From Flavobacterium terrigena (lineage in GTDB: Bacteria > Bacteroidota > Bacteroidia > Flavobacteriales > Flavobacteriaceae): a DNA stretch of 64,000 nt. Location of the stretch: the NCBI RefSeq assembly GCF_900108955.1, contig NZ_FNYA01000002.1, positions 186,001 to 250,000 of the forward strand, in the 5' to 3' direction. The notes under the pieces were generated by a model that saw only the letters and a list, made by a program, of their open reading frames with translations, made no database searches and had not been told where the DNA came from. Below are positions 27,866-38,500 of the stretch, piece by piece (position 1 is the stretch's first letter; each line of letters begins with the position of its first letter). Made by a program: the position numbers and the translations under genes.

Positions 27866-28744
27866 TTAAAATTCCAAATATACGGCGATTATTTTTAATT
27901 TTTCAACAGGAAACTGCTTAATTTTTGTTAAATCATCAATATTTTTAATTTCTCCATTCATACTTCTGTAGGTTACAATGTTTTTAGCAATATAATAATT
28001 GAAGTAAGGAAATTGCTGTAACTCCTTAATTGGCAGTTCATTAATTTTTATTCTCTTCAAAATTCCTGCAGATTTAATTTGGAATCTTTTATTCAAATCG
28101 GCAATAGCTTCTGGTGAAATTCCCCAAATAAAACCAAGTTGTTCCATATTAACAAAACCTCCAAATTTTTCTCTTTCTGCAATAATTTTAAGCGCTAATT
28201 TTTCGCCAATCATATATACTTTTTCCAACTCGACTTGATTGGTCGTATTGATATCTTGAACTACAATTTTAGTTTCTTTTTTCTCGAATTTTTTATATTT
28301 ATTTTCGAAATTCGATTGAAATTTATTTGCAGTTTTATTCGTAACCCAATCTGGAAACTTAAAATAAATTGCATATTTCTTCATCCAATCGTTTGAAACA
28401 CCGGTTAGCTTTTGAAACTCGGCTTTAGAATTCACATATTTATTTTGCTTTCTTAAATTATGAAGTCTATCAATTTGCTCAATCGTCATTCCGAGTTTAT
28501 ACCCTTTATAATCGGTAATAAAATTAGGATTGAATGGGTAAATTTTATTTGCGTTTTCTTTATTGACTTCTTTAATACTATCAACATTGTTTTGTTGCAA
28601 TAACCATTTTTTTTCACTTGAAGACAACTTAACTTCATCGGAAGAAGACTCCTTATTAAACCAATAGAAACTTAATTGCATTAACCCAATTAGGGCTAGC
28701 AATATGGCAATACCGAAATAATGCCCTTTAGAAAATTTTAGCAT
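27866..28744 (-). CDS. Helix-hairpin-helix (ComEA-like) membrane-anchored protein
   Basis: A 292-residue protein from the ATG at 28744 (MLKFSKGHYFGIAILLALIG). One N-terminal membrane helix covers ~9-27. Three helix-hairpin-helix-type segments follow: YKLGMTIEQIDRLHNLRKQN, VYMIGEKLALKIIAEREKFGG, and LQQFPYFNYYIAKNIVTYRS. These motifs bind DNA non-specifically in ComEA-type competence proteins, but other roles are possible. The ORF could begin 7 codons earlier, overlapping the PspC gene; the chosen start leaves 10 bp after that stop. It is probably co-transcribed with the PspC and DUF2851 genes. Confidence 0.82.
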   Translation of the reverse strand: MLKFSKGHYFGIAILLALIGLMQLSFYWFNKESSSDEVKLSSSEKKWLLQQNNVDSIKEVNKENANKIYPFNPNFITDYKGYKLGMTIEQIDRLHNLRKQNKYVNSKAEFQKLTGVSNDWMKKYAIYFKFPDWVTNKTANKFQSNFENKYKKFEKKETKIVVQDINTTNQVELEKVYMIGEKLALKIIAEREKFGGFVNMEQLGFIWGISPEAIADLNKRFQIKSAGILKRIKINELPIKELQQFPYFNYYIAKNIVTYRSMNGEIKNIDDLTKIKQFPVEKLKIIAVYLEF

Positions 28745-28754
28745 GGAACTATTT

Positions 28755-28973
28755 TTATAAATCAAACACAGAACTGCGTTTGGTGTAAATCATATCTTTT
28801 AATTTTAACAAAAAAGCCAATGTTAAATAAAATCCGAATCCCAAACCCACTGTGATAAACGAAATGTACACGAAAAACAAACGAACTTGCGTAGCTCGCA
28901 TTCCCAATCTGTCCGCCAGACGAGAAGCTACATAAAAGCCGTTTTTTTCGAAAAAATGAAGTAAGTTGTACAT
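28755..28973 (-). CDS. PspC domain protein
   Basis: A 72-residue PspC-family protein from the ATG at 28973 (MYNLLHFFEKNGFYVASRLADRLGMRATQVRLFFVY). It carries the typical pattern of a short amphipathic part, an Arg-x-x-x-x-x-hydrophobic helix and a second hydrophobic helix (ISFITVGLGFGFYLTLAFLL). The longer reading from 29042 overlaps the DUF2851 gene and adds unrelated residues. PspC proteins act in envelope stress responses in other bacteria; the role here is inferred. It lies between the DUF2851 and helix-hairpin-helix genes. Confidence 0.85.
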   Translation of the reverse strand: MYNLLHFFEKNGFYVASRLADRLGMRATQVRLFFVYISFITVGLGFGFYLTLAFLLKLKDMIYTKRSSVFDL

Positions 28974-28999
28974 TTCTAATTTATAAAGGGTAAAGATAC

Positions 29000-30268
29000 T
29001 TAGTTTTTTAACAACTGCAAACCCACAGCGCATTTGAGACATTTATTTGTTTTACAATATTCATTTTTGAGCTCTAACAACGATTGCGAATGAAAAGCAT
29101 TTTCAGATTTTACTTTGAATTCTGAAAATTTTTCCAGAATGGAATTTTTCTCAGGAGGAATGGCTTCTAAAAGTAAAACCAACTCTTCAAAGTTTAATTT
29201 TCCGAGATTTTTCTCATAACAAAACTTGATTGGAATCACTGTATTTATAATCAGTAAATCAATAAATTGAGAAGTCAAAATTTTACTTTTCGTTTTGCAG
29301 GTTTTTGAAAAATTATAATGGCTTTTCCAATACTTTGAAGTCTCACTTTTCAACAAGTCCTTAATTTCTGAATAGGAATTTGCTAAAATGAGTTGTGAAA
29401 ACATATTCTGTTTATTTGAAATCAAGTGAACTAATTGAGATAATCTTATTGTTGGAAAATTATCTGGTCGGAGTTTAAAAAATTGTGGTTGCAAACCGAA
29501 TTCTTCTTGTAAATTGTATTTTAGTTTGAGGTATTTCCAATTGCTTTTTAATTTGGAATAATATTCGTCTTCTAAATCTTCATCTAACAAATTTAATTTT
29601 CCAAAAAGTAAAGCTTCTAAGTTTTCAGTATTAAAACTTTCTTTTCTAATAATCGAAAACGGAATAGATTGTGCCAATTGTAGAAAACAATCTCCGTTTG
29701 TGTTGAGTCCGAAGTTTTTGGCTAACATTTCGAAAAATACGGCTTCCCAATTATAATTGGTTTCTTGTAATCTTTTATCAATTACTTCCGATTTTCTTTC
29801 TAATCGGTTTAAAAACAGACTTTCTAACCAATTGTTCCAGATGAAATCATCAATTTCCGTGATCTGATTTTCGCAATTGATCCACGATTTAGAAGTAATT
29901 AATGATTTGTATTTATTGATTTCAGAAAGTGAGACGTACTTTTTTAATTCCAAAGTTGGAATTTCCGAATTGTCTTTTCTGAAAATTGGCGTGTCGTTTT
30001 CCCAAACTACATGTAGAATTACGTTGTCGTAATTGGCGTCTTTTTCATGATTGTGCAAATACCAATCGGAAGATTTGATATGAATTTCAATATTTCCAGC
30101 CCATTTTTGCTGGTTGATAGAAATTTGAGCATTAAAAATGTCTGGTCCAGCATTTTGTAAATACTGTCCGAAATGATTGATTTCTAAATTCTCGTTGAGA
30201 TGTGTTTTGAGTTGGGTAAATGGCAGTTTCTTATTTACCCATAAATAATGGAGAAATTCTTCTTGCAT
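29000..30268 (-). CDS. DUF2851 family protein
   Basis: A 422-residue soluble protein starting MQEEFLHYLWVNKKLPF. Family hallmarks are the N-terminal QNAGPDIFNAQISI and WAGNIEIHIKSSDWYLHNH, with a putative nuclease-like core (NVILHVVWENDTP). The family is almost confined to Bacteroidota and has no established function. A Cys-rich tail (CKTNKCLKCAVGLQLL) may bind metal. It heads a run with the PspC and helix-hairpin-helix genes (26 and 10 bp gaps), so a shared transcript is likely. Confidence 0.88.
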   Translation of the reverse strand: MQEEFLHYLWVNKKLPFTQLKTHLNENLEINHFGQYLQNAGPDIFNAQISINQQKWAGNIEIHIKSSDWYLHNHEKDANYDNVILHVVWENDTPIFRKDNSEIPTLELKKYVSLSEINKYKSLITSKSWINCENQITEIDDFIWNNWLESLFLNRLERKSEVIDKRLQETNYNWEAVFFEMLAKNFGLNTNGDCFLQLAQSIPFSIIRKESFNTENLEALLFGKLNLLDEDLEDEYYSKLKSNWKYLKLKYNLQEEFGLQPQFFKLRPDNFPTIRLSQLVHLISNKQNMFSQLILANSYSEIKDLLKSETSKYWKSHYNFSKTCKTKSKILTSQFIDLLIINTVIPIKFCYEKNLGKLNFEELVLLLEAIPPEKNSILEKFSEFKVKSENAFHSQSLLELKNEYCKTNKCLKCAVGLQLLKN

Positions 30269-30312
30269 GGCGTGTAAAATTTAATTCGGCGTTTAATAAA
30301 AACAAATATAAA

Positions 30313-30343
30313 AAAAACGGATAACATTTTGCTATCCGTTTTT
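30313..30343 (-). terminator. Terminator after the CBS-domain synthase gene
   Basis: Perfect arms AAAAACGGATA and TATCCGTTTTT with a 9-base loop, 23 bp after the stop. Confidence 0.85.
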
Positions 30344-30365
30344 AAAATTTAATATTTATTTTTTT

Positions 30366-31727
30366 CTATTTAATAGAACTAATAATATCGTGTTTGGTAA
30401 TGATATGGTGTGTTCCGTTTCCTAAATCAACTAAAACTGCTTGATTGTCTTTGCTAATTAATTTAGAAACTTCATCAATTGAAGCTGAAGCTGCAACGAT
30501 TGGAAATGGTTTCCCCATTACGTCTTTGATTGGTAAATCGGCGATGTCTTTGTTTTCGAAATAGCTTCTAAACAAATCTGACTCGTCTAAACTTCCTACG
30601 AAACCTGTTGTGTCGATTACAGGAATTTGAGAAATTTTATATTTTTTTAATCTTTCAATTGCGTGTGAAACCAATTCTTCTGTACGAACAATTACTAATG
30701 GTTTGTCTTTATGATCTTTGATTAAATCTTCTGCTTTTGTTAATTCTTCATCTAAGAATCCACGCTCACGCATCCATTCGTCGTTGTACATTTTACCTAC
30801 ATATCTACTTCCAGAATCGTGGAATAAAACCACTACAACATCTTCTGGCTTGAAGTGTTCTTTTAATTGTAACAATCCTTTAACCGCTGCACCAGCAGAA
30901 TTTCCACAGAAAATCCCTTCTTCTAATGCTAATTTACGTGTGTAAACCGCAGCATCTTTATCAGTTACTTTTGTAAAACCATCGATTAGAGAAAAATCAA
31001 CGTTTAATGGCAAAATATCTTCTCCAATTCCTTCTGTGATGTACGAATAAATTTCGTTCTCGTCGAAAATACCTGTTTCATGATATTTTTTAAATACTGA
31101 ACCGTATGTGTCAATTCCCCAAATTTTTACGTTTGGATTTTTTTCTTTTAAATATTTAGCTACACCAGAAATAGTTCCACCAGTTCCTACTCCAACTACG
31201 AAATGCGTAATTTTTCCTTCTGTTTGTTCCCAAATTTCTGGACCAGTTTGTTCGTAATGTGCTATAGCGTTACTTGGATTGTCGTATTGATTTACGTACC
31301 AAGAATTTGGAATTTCTTCTCCTAATCTTTTAGAAACTGAATAATAAGAACGTGGATCTGTTGGTTCAACATCTGTTGGACAAACAATTACTTTTGCACC
31401 AACGGCACGAAGAATATCTGATTTTTCTTTAGATTGCTTATCCGAAATAACAAAAATACATTTGTAACCTTTCACGATAGCTGCTAAAGCTAATCCCATT
31501 CCTGTGTTTCCAGAAGTTCCTTCAATGATTGTTCCGCCTGGTTTTAAACGTCCGCCTGCTTCTGCATCTTCGATCATTTTAACCGCCATACGGTCTTTTA
31601 CTGAATTTCCTGGATTAAAAGTTTCAAGTTTTCCTAAAACTAAACAAGGGATTTCTGCTGTAATTTTATTTAATCGTACTAATGGTGTATTACCGATAGT
31701 TCCTAATATGTCTTTTGCGTAGTTCAT
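30366..31727 (-). CDS. PLP-dependent cystathionine beta-synthase / cysteine synthase with CBS domains
   Basis: A 453-residue enzyme. The fold-II PLP core (1-~320) has the Lys in GNSVKDRMA, the substrate loop SGNTGMGLA and the phosphate loop [12 protein letters not shown]-terminal CBS pair (~335-453) with SHAIERLKKYKISQIPVIDTTG may sense an adenosyl ligand. The family makes cystathionine from serine and homocysteine, or cysteine from O-acetylserine. The N-terminal haem domain of animal CBS is absent. A shorter paralogue without CBS domains is at 51906-52946 and shares GSVxKKYHET. The gene is bounded by a terminator at 30313-30343. Confidence 0.9.
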   Translation of the reverse strand: MNYAKDILGTIGNTPLVRLNKITAEIPCLVLGKLETFNPGNSVKDRMAVKMIEDAEAGGRLKPGGTIIEGTSGNTGMGLALAAIVKGYKCIFVISDKQSKEKSDILRAVGAKVIVCPTDVEPTDPRSYYSVSKRLGEEIPNSWYVNQYDNPSNAIAHYEQTGPEIWEQTEGKITHFVVGVGTGGTISGVAKYLKEKNPNVKIWGIDTYGSVFKKYHETGIFDENEIYSYITEGIGEDILPLNVDFSLIDGFTKVTDKDAAVYTRKLALEEGIFCGNSAGAAVKGLLQLKEHFKPEDVVVVLFHDSGSRYVGKMYNDEWMRERGFLDEELTKAEDLIKDHKDKPLVIVRTEELVSHAIERLKKYKISQIPVIDTTGFVGSLDESDLFRSYFENKDIADLPIKDVMGKPFPIVAASASIDEVSKLISKDNQAVLVDLGNGTHHIITKHDIISSIK

Positions 31728-31843
31728 TTCTTAATCTATTATTGATTGCAAAGTTAGTTTTTTTTGTTTCAGGTTTAAACTTTCCTTGTAAAAAGTTAAG
31801 TTAAATTACATTTTAAATGAAAATATACTTTTGAAATGCGAAT

Positions 31844-31935
31844 GCGTGAGTGATGGTAGCGGCATCCTTTTTATCTCGTTTTTAAGAACGAAATAAAAAG
31901 ATATAGCGGACAGCACGACCTGTAAGGGCACGCCC
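31844..31935 (-). repeat. Structured dispersed-repeat-like element
   Basis: Read leftwards it begins with the self-complementary GGGCGTGCCC. A GTCGTGCTGTCCGCTATATC stretch follows, then a central A/T-rich hairpin (CTTTTTAT and CGTT pairing with AACG and ATAAAAAG), then GGATGCCGCTACCATC and CTCACGC. It fills most of the gap between the porin stop and the synthase start. It resembles a short non-coding element that I recall as frequent in Bacteroidota genomes; only one copy is in this window. Confidence 0.55.
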
Positions 31936-31940
31936 AAATT

Positions 31941-33806
31941 TTATTTAAAGAAATTCCATTCTAAACCAAAACGAACGTGAAAGTCGCGGAATGGTGAGTT
32001 TGGAGCATTATAATAATCGACTTTATTGGTAAACAATGCGTTAAAATGCTCTGCTTTCAAATAAATTCTACATTGTTTCACACGAGCATTCACGAAGAAA
32101 TCTAACACTGGAAAACCACCAACTTTAGTTTGGTCTTGTACAAAAAACTCACCTAAAACCCCTACGTAATCATCTGCGTAATAATTACTGAAATAATTTA
32201 CAGTGATCCCAGTTTGTAACAACATTGCTTTCTTGAAAACAGGCTTTGTATAGTACAGTGTGTTTCTCAGCACAAGATAAGGTAAGTTTAAAATTTTCTC
32301 ATCTTGTTGTACTTCTTGAACTTTAATTCTATTGTCAAGAGCCCAATTTTTATATTTAATTTCTTTAGCGATTTCAGCACTTATATACTGAATTGATTTA
32401 TCGTATTGAAAAGGTTTCACCACTAAACTATCAATTCTTTCTTCTGTATTAAAAAAGTATAAGTGGTCATTTAAATTTGTCAATTGAACATATGCTTCAA
32501 ACCATTTGTTTTTGGTTTCTGCTTTTAAAATACTGATTTTTTCATTTTTAAAACTTGTGTTCCAATTATAATTTACATAATCGCTCTGATTGAAAATAAA
32601 AATATTATCTGGAAGTTTACTGATTTGTTGAGCCGAAATTTTTACGAAATTATCTTCTGAAAATTTATATTTTGCAAAGGCTTCGTAATTTGAAGTCGGT
32701 TGATTTGAAATCGCATTTTGAAGTAAGATATTAAAGTTCCATTTATTTTGATTGAATTCATATTGCCCACCAACATTGTTAATTCGGTTATGCAAACTGT
32801 AATTAATACTTGGATTGAAAGATGCATCCTCTGGAACATTATAAAATTGATTGTACGAATAATTATCGATAAAGAAATTAATCTCGCCTAAATTTTTAGT
32901 TTTGAAACTAACACCTACTTTATTATAAAACACATCAAAACGCGTTTTGTTATTAATAGATGAGTTCGGTGAATCACCTAATCTAGGACTTTCAGTTGCC
33001 TGAATATATTCATAAAATTTATTCTCGTAATATGCCTGATGCTTTAACACTAAAGAATTTCCAGTAGAAAATTGATACGAATGATCTAAAAAATAACGAT
33101 TCCCTTTTAATTTAGAAGAAGCATCGTTGAAATACACATCAACTCTTTCCCGCTGACTAAAAGAAGGATTTGTTCCGTCTAATTGCTCAATAAATTTAAC
33201 TCCACCATTTTCTTGGTTATAAATATCTTGTCCGACAAAATTAACTTTTAGGAAATATTTTTTATTGATGGAATTGTAATTCGTTATAAACCTAAAATGT
33301 CCTGAGCTGGTTAAGTTATTGAAATAATCTCCAATTGAACGAATAGATTTATAAGCAACAGTGAAATTTAAATTGGGTTTCGTGTTAACAGAAATTAAGG
33401 CGTCTAAACTTTGTCCTTGACGCATAACTGTTTTAAAATACAAATCGGTTAATGGTGTTGGAACAGAATAGTAAAAAATATCGCTGTTATCTAAATAAGT
33501 ACTATGCTTGGCGTTAAAACCAAATTGTGGCAAAGTAGTTGTTCTTTTACGCGAAAAATCTAATTGATTGAAAAGATAGCCTTCATTTGAAAAAGAAAAT
33601 AATCCGAAATTATCTTTTTTCAAATAATTGTATTTGTATTCGTCTTGAATTGTTAATGATGTATCTATATAAATGGTGTCTTTCTCAGAATTGAAAGTTT
33701 TATATAATTTAATATCTGCTTTTAGTTCTACAACTTTTGTTGAATCTGATTCTTGTGCATTTAGGGAAAATGACAAAAAGAAAAGCAACACTATAAGGTT
33801 TCTCAT
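31941..33806 (-). CDS. Putative outer-membrane porin (Porin_10-like)
   Basis: A 621-residue exported protein with signal peptide MRNLIVLLFFLSFSLNAQ. It is made of alternating aromatic-rich beta strands (YLFNQLDFSRKRTTTLPQFG, VNFVGQDIYNQENGGV, FEAYVQLTNLNDHLYFFNTE) and ends in a strand terminating in WNFFK, consistent with an outer-membrane beta-barrel. It matches my recollection of the Bacteroidota 'putative porin' family. Substrate unknown. The gene is isolated between the SusD terminator and the repeat element at 31844-31935. Confidence 0.8.
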   Translation of the reverse strand: MRNLIVLLFFLSFSLNAQESDSTKVVELKADIKLYKTFNSEKDTIYIDTSLTIQDEYKYNYLKKDNFGLFSFSNEGYLFNQLDFSRKRTTTLPQFGFNAKHSTYLDNSDIFYYSVPTPLTDLYFKTVMRQGQSLDALISVNTKPNLNFTVAYKSIRSIGDYFNNLTSSGHFRFITNYNSINKKYFLKVNFVGQDIYNQENGGVKFIEQLDGTNPSFSQRERVDVYFNDASSKLKGNRYFLDHSYQFSTGNSLVLKHQAYYENKFYEYIQATESPRLGDSPNSSINNKTRFDVFYNKVGVSFKTKNLGEINFFIDNYSYNQFYNVPEDASFNPSINYSLHNRINNVGGQYEFNQNKWNFNILLQNAISNQPTSNYEAFAKYKFSEDNFVKISAQQISKLPDNIFIFNQSDYVNYNWNTSFKNEKISILKAETKNKWFEAYVQLTNLNDHLYFFNTEERIDSLVVKPFQYDKSIQYISAEIAKEIKYKNWALDNRIKVQEVQQDEKILNLPYLVLRNTLYYTKPVFKKAMLLQTGITVNYFSNYYADDYVGVLGEFFVQDQTKVGGFPVLDFFVNARVKQCRIYLKAEHFNALFTNKVDYYNAPNSPFRDFHVRFGLEWNFFK

Positions 33807-33852
33807 TTTTACAATTTAAAAGGCAAATGTAATGAGAATTTGTGGAAATAAA

Positions 33853-33877
33853 AAAACCCCGATAAAATCGGGGTTTT
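33853..33877. terminator. Terminator after susD-like gene
   Basis: Perfect 11-bp arms AAAACCCCGAT and ATCGGGGTTTT with a 3-base loop, 26 bp after the SusD stop. Confidence 0.9.
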
Positions 33878-33902
33878 AATTTATTAAAAATTAAATTTTT
33901 AA

Positions 33903-35579
33903 TTATTGTAACCAGAATGGTGAAGTTGAATTCACTGTGAATAATTGAGAAGTTGATAATGCAGGAACATTAGCAGAATTCGCAACATATTCAGAAACTG
34001 GGTAATTTAAACGTTTTGGTTTGTTTGCTTGTTCAGCACCAATTGCTAAAGGAGTTGAAGGATAACCAGTTCTTGTGTATTCAATAAATGGTTCAATTCC
34101 ATGAAGAGAATGTAAAGCCATCCATTTTTGATACATAATAGCTTCTAATCTTTCAGCATCATTAGTAGCAGCTCCAAATCCAACACCAACAATAGTGTTA
34201 GCAGCAGCAATATAAGCTGCAGGATTGATAGCAGCAATACCAAAAGGGTTACCAACTGTACTGTAATAATCATAAGATGCAGTAATACCTTGATCAAATA
34301 ATCCTTGAGCAAAACCAAAACCAGCATCCAAGAATACAGCAGCTTCAGCTTGTAAGAAATAACTCTCAGCAGCTAACATAATAACTCCAGATTGAGCAGA
34401 AGCCCATTCCATAGATGGTTTGTAAACAGGGTTAGCAGTTAATGAATTAGAAGTATAAGGGTATTTAGTAATACCAAAACCTAATCTAGAAACTTGAGTA
34501 GTACCAGCACCTTGAGTATCAGAAGTTGAAGAACCTTGAAGAACACCTCTTACTTTAGCAGGAGTACCAATTCTAAAGAACATTCTTGCACCACGTTGAT
34601 CTACAGCAGCTCCAGTACTATTTAAAGGAGTATATTTAGCATATGCAGGATCTGCAGTTACCACATTATTAACAGGAGTATTACCACCATTTAAAATTCT
34701 AGCAATGTGACCAGAAGCAACAACTAAAGTTCTGTTTTGAGCAGCTAGAGTTGGAGAGAATACATAAGCATTAAAGAATGGATTTTGCTTGTCATCAGCT
34801 GAACCATCATAACCAGGATTAATAGTTACGTCAGTACTAATAAATGATTGACCAACTAAACCAGGAACTCTTGAAGCAACATAAGCAGCAACTCCAGGAT
34901 AGTTAGAAGAACGCATTCTTAATAACATTCTTAATTCTAAAGTATTAGCAAAGTTATACCACTCATTTAAGTCTCCACCCATCATAATATCAGATGAACC
35001 TAAACCTAGTTCAGTACCAGTTAAGCCATTCATAATAGCTCTAGCATCATCTAAATTTTGAACAAGTGCTTTGTAAATTTCAAAATCATTATCATATTTA
35101 GGATACAAATTTTCTTGATATTGAAATGCTTCAGAATAAGGCGCTTTACCATATAAATCCACAATATACTGCATATAATATGATTTCATAATTTTAGCAA
35201 CCGCTACAAACTGATCTTGAGAATGATCCGCATTTGGATATTTCGTAATTAATTCAAAATTTGCCATTGAACGGTATAAACCATCCCAAATACCAGAATA
35301 AAATGAATTATCAACTTGCAATTTATATTCACGAGAATATGGAGAAGCGAATGAATTCACGTTACCAGCCCAAGCATTTGTTAAAATACTACCTAATGCA
35401 TTCATTGTAGTCGCCTGAGTTCTGAATGTTTGAGCCATAGCTCCTGGCAACATTAAACGCGGTGGAACATCTTCGAGTTGAACAGCGTTTGGATTAACAT
35501 CATTTATCTCGAAGTAATTATCACAAGATGATAAAAAACCTAAAGCAACAAATGATAAAATAAATTTAATATTTTTCAT
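33903..35579 (-). CDS. SusD/RagB family nutrient-binding lipoprotein
   Basis: A 558-residue surface lipoprotein with signal FVALGFLSSCDNYFEIND (lipid Cys ~19). The SusD-like fold is recognised from NPNAVQLEDVPPRLMLPGAM, helical TPR-type segments (SGIWDGLYRSMANFELITKY; NFANTLELRMLLRMRSS), and MLAAESYFLQAEA near the end. Such proteins cap a SusC channel and bind the oligomer to be imported, glycan or peptide. It lies 10 bp downstream of the SusC gene and ends at a strong terminator. No glycosidase, peptidase or regulator is adjacent, so the substrate cannot be guessed. Confidence 0.93.
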   Translation of the reverse strand: MKNIKFILSFVALGFLSSCDNYFEINDVNPNAVQLEDVPPRLMLPGAMAQTFRTQATTMNALGSILTNAWAGNVNSFASPYSREYKLQVDNSFYSGIWDGLYRSMANFELITKYPNADHSQDQFVAVAKIMKSYYMQYIVDLYGKAPYSEAFQYQENLYPKYDNDFEIYKALVQNLDDARAIMNGLTGTELGLGSSDIMMGGDLNEWYNFANTLELRMLLRMRSSNYPGVAAYVASRVPGLVGQSFISTDVTINPGYDGSADDKQNPFFNAYVFSPTLAAQNRTLVVASGHIARILNGGNTPVNNVVTADPAYAKYTPLNSTGAAVDQRGARMFFRIGTPAKVRGVLQGSSTSDTQGAGTTQVSRLGFGITKYPYTSNSLTANPVYKPSMEWASAQSGVIMLAAESYFLQAEAAVFLDAGFGFAQGLFDQGITASYDYYSTVGNPFGIAAINPAAYIAAANTIVGVGFGAATNDAERLEAIMYQKWMALHSLHGIEPFIEYTRTGYPSTPLAIGAEQANKPKRLNYPVSEYVANSANVPALSTSQLFTVNSTSPFWLQ

Positions 35580-35589
35580 AGTTATTTAA

Positions 35590-38500
35590 TTAAAAAGTTA
35601 TATTAATACTTCCTCCAATTGTTCTACTTGAAGGATATTGACCAGCATTAGCAAAACCTTGAGCATTACTTGTAGAAGAAATACTAGCTTCAGGATCAGC
35701 AAAATGTTGGTTTTCACCACCGTTTTTAGCTTTTAAGAATTTACCATCAGCTAAGAAAATAAATGGATTACGAGCATTTACACCAAATGTAAAGCTGTTG
35801 ATTCCAGAATTTTTTAACATCTTTTTAGGTAAAGTATAAGATAATGATAACTCTCTAATTTTTAAAGAGGTAGCATCAATTAAGAAAGCTTCACCTGAAC
35901 GGTAAGATGTACCACCATAGTAATCAACAACCCCAGGATACAATCCTAAAGCACCACCATTAGATCCATTACCAGTACCAACCGGAGTAGTATTAGCAGT
36001 GTAAACACCTGGAGCAGATTCGTAAACAGAACCAGGAATTACAAATGATTCATAACGGTCAAACTCAGCAGACTCTTCTAAGTGTCCAGCAAAACCTAAA
36101 GTTGATTTAGTTTCAGAATAGAAAGAATGACCTGTTCTATAATCAGCAACAACTGCTAATCTTAATCCTTTGTACTCAAATGAGTTAGTTAAACCTAAAA
36201 TATAATCTGGAGTAGATTTTCCAATATTAACTAAACCTGTTTTTAATGGTGTACCAGTTGCAGGATTAACAACAATATTTCCGTTTGGATCTCTTTCATA
36301 AGTAGTACCTTTAATTAAAGGAAACTCTTCACCTTCTTCAGCAACAATAGAAACGTTAGCATTAGATAATAAAGTAACAGATTTTGAATCATCAGTAACT
36401 TTGTCAATAATAGTTTTATACGTTGAGTATGAAGCTTTAATATTCCATTTGAATGATTCTGTTCTTACAGGCGTTAACCCTAAATCAATTTCGAAACCAT
36501 CAGTATGTAATCTACCTGTATTGTCTTGGAAAGCCGACATACCAGTAGCAGAAGATGTTGTAGCAAACGTGATTAAGTTTTTAGTATTCGTTCTGTAAAG
36601 AGATCCATCTAAAGTAATTCTATCATTAAAGAAACCTAATGCTGCAGAAACTTCAAAAGTTGTAGCGATCTCAGGGTTAATATTTTTATTAACTTGACGT
36701 TGATTTGAAATATAAGAACTTAATGACCCGAAAGGGAAACCAGTTGGAAATACTCCAATTTCATCAGTAGCATAAGCAGCAACAGCAGAAGCATTACCCA
36801 CTTTAGTATAATTCGCAGATAATTTAGCGAAATTTAATACTTTATTATCTTTTAATGCATCAAAAGCTTTAGTAGGAATAAATGACATACCTACAGATGG
36901 GTAGAAGAACCATTTTGCAATAGTTGATCTTCTTTCTTCTCTAGCCGTAACGTTTAAGAATAAATAATCTTTATAGTTAAAGTCAAAGTTACTAAATAAA
37001 GCAAAATCTCTTGTTCTTGTTTCAGTGTTAGCTAATGAATAAGCTGGATCTGGATTTAAAACATTATTGATATGATACCAACCGTCAACATCTAAATTAG
37101 TACCACCTTGAGTAATTACTTTGAAGTAAGAATCTTGAATATTGTTACCAATATTAGCTTTCATACCAATATTATCAGTTAACTCATAATCAAAGTTAAA
37201 CATTAAATCTCCATAGAAATTTCTTTGTCTTGATTGATTACCATAGAAACTAGATGTAATTCCATGCCCACCGTAATCAACATAAGAACCACCCATAATA
37301 TCATAATAATAATCTTCAAAACCATTAACATGAGATTGAGCCTCAGTAGATCTTAATTGAATGTTACCATTATAAGTTACATTGATATTTTTGTTTAATT
37401 CATAACCTAAACTAATGTTACCATTAACAAAATCAGAAGCAGAATCATTTCTATTGTTTTTAATAGTCCAGTATGGATTATCAATATAAACAGACCAACC
37501 ATGTTGAATTTGAGCATTGTTAAAGTTTCTAACAGGAATGTTTGATGCAATTTGCATTAAATCATCATACAATTCAGAACTAGTTGTAGAAGTTCTTTGG
37601 TTAATATAACTTACGTTACCATCAGCACGGAACTTACCTAACTTTTTACCGAATTTAATATTAAAGTTATTTCTTTTTAACTCATCATCCTGAACCATGA
37701 AGCTAGTATTTTGTCTACTGAAAGACACACCAGCATAAGAATCAGCACCACCAGCATTAACAGAAATACCATTTTGGAAAATAGTTCCTGTTCTGAAGAA
37801 TTTCTTAATATTATCTTTATCACCTTTCCACTCTAACATTTGGAAATTTCCATCAGCTTGCGGTAAACCAGTTTCAACTAATTGACCAGCATACGCAGGA
37901 TCATCAAAAGCAGGACCCCATGCACCATTTTCCCACGGCACATGCCCTGAAGCGTTAAACGTAGGGTCATAAATCCAACCTTGACCATATTTAGTTTGTC
38001 TATCTGGAACAAATGAAACAGTTTCAAAATCCACTGATGAATTGATACTTACTGATAATTTGTCAGATTTAGAACCTTTTTTAGTAGTAACAATAATAAC
38101 TCCATTCACACCTTGAGCACCATAAAGAGCACCCCCTTGAGCACCTTTTAAAACGTTCATGTTTTCAATTTCACTTGGTGCAAGTTGACCTAATATTGCT
38201 GCAGAAGATATTGCGTTATCAATAACTACTAAAGCCTGGTTATTACCAGTAATTGTTCTAGCCCCTCTTAACACAATACGAGTACCAGCTGGAACACCAT
38301 TTGAAGTTGTATTAATTTGTAAACCAGAAACTTTTCCAGTTAATGCAATAATTGCATTTGGCTGAGCAGCTTGTGTTAACTCCTTATTAGTAACTGTTTG
38401 TTGTTGATTTGTAACTGCATCAGGTTTACGTTTAATACCCATTGCTCCTACAATTTGAACTACTTCAATACTTGTAGAACTAGTAGCCAAAACCACATTA

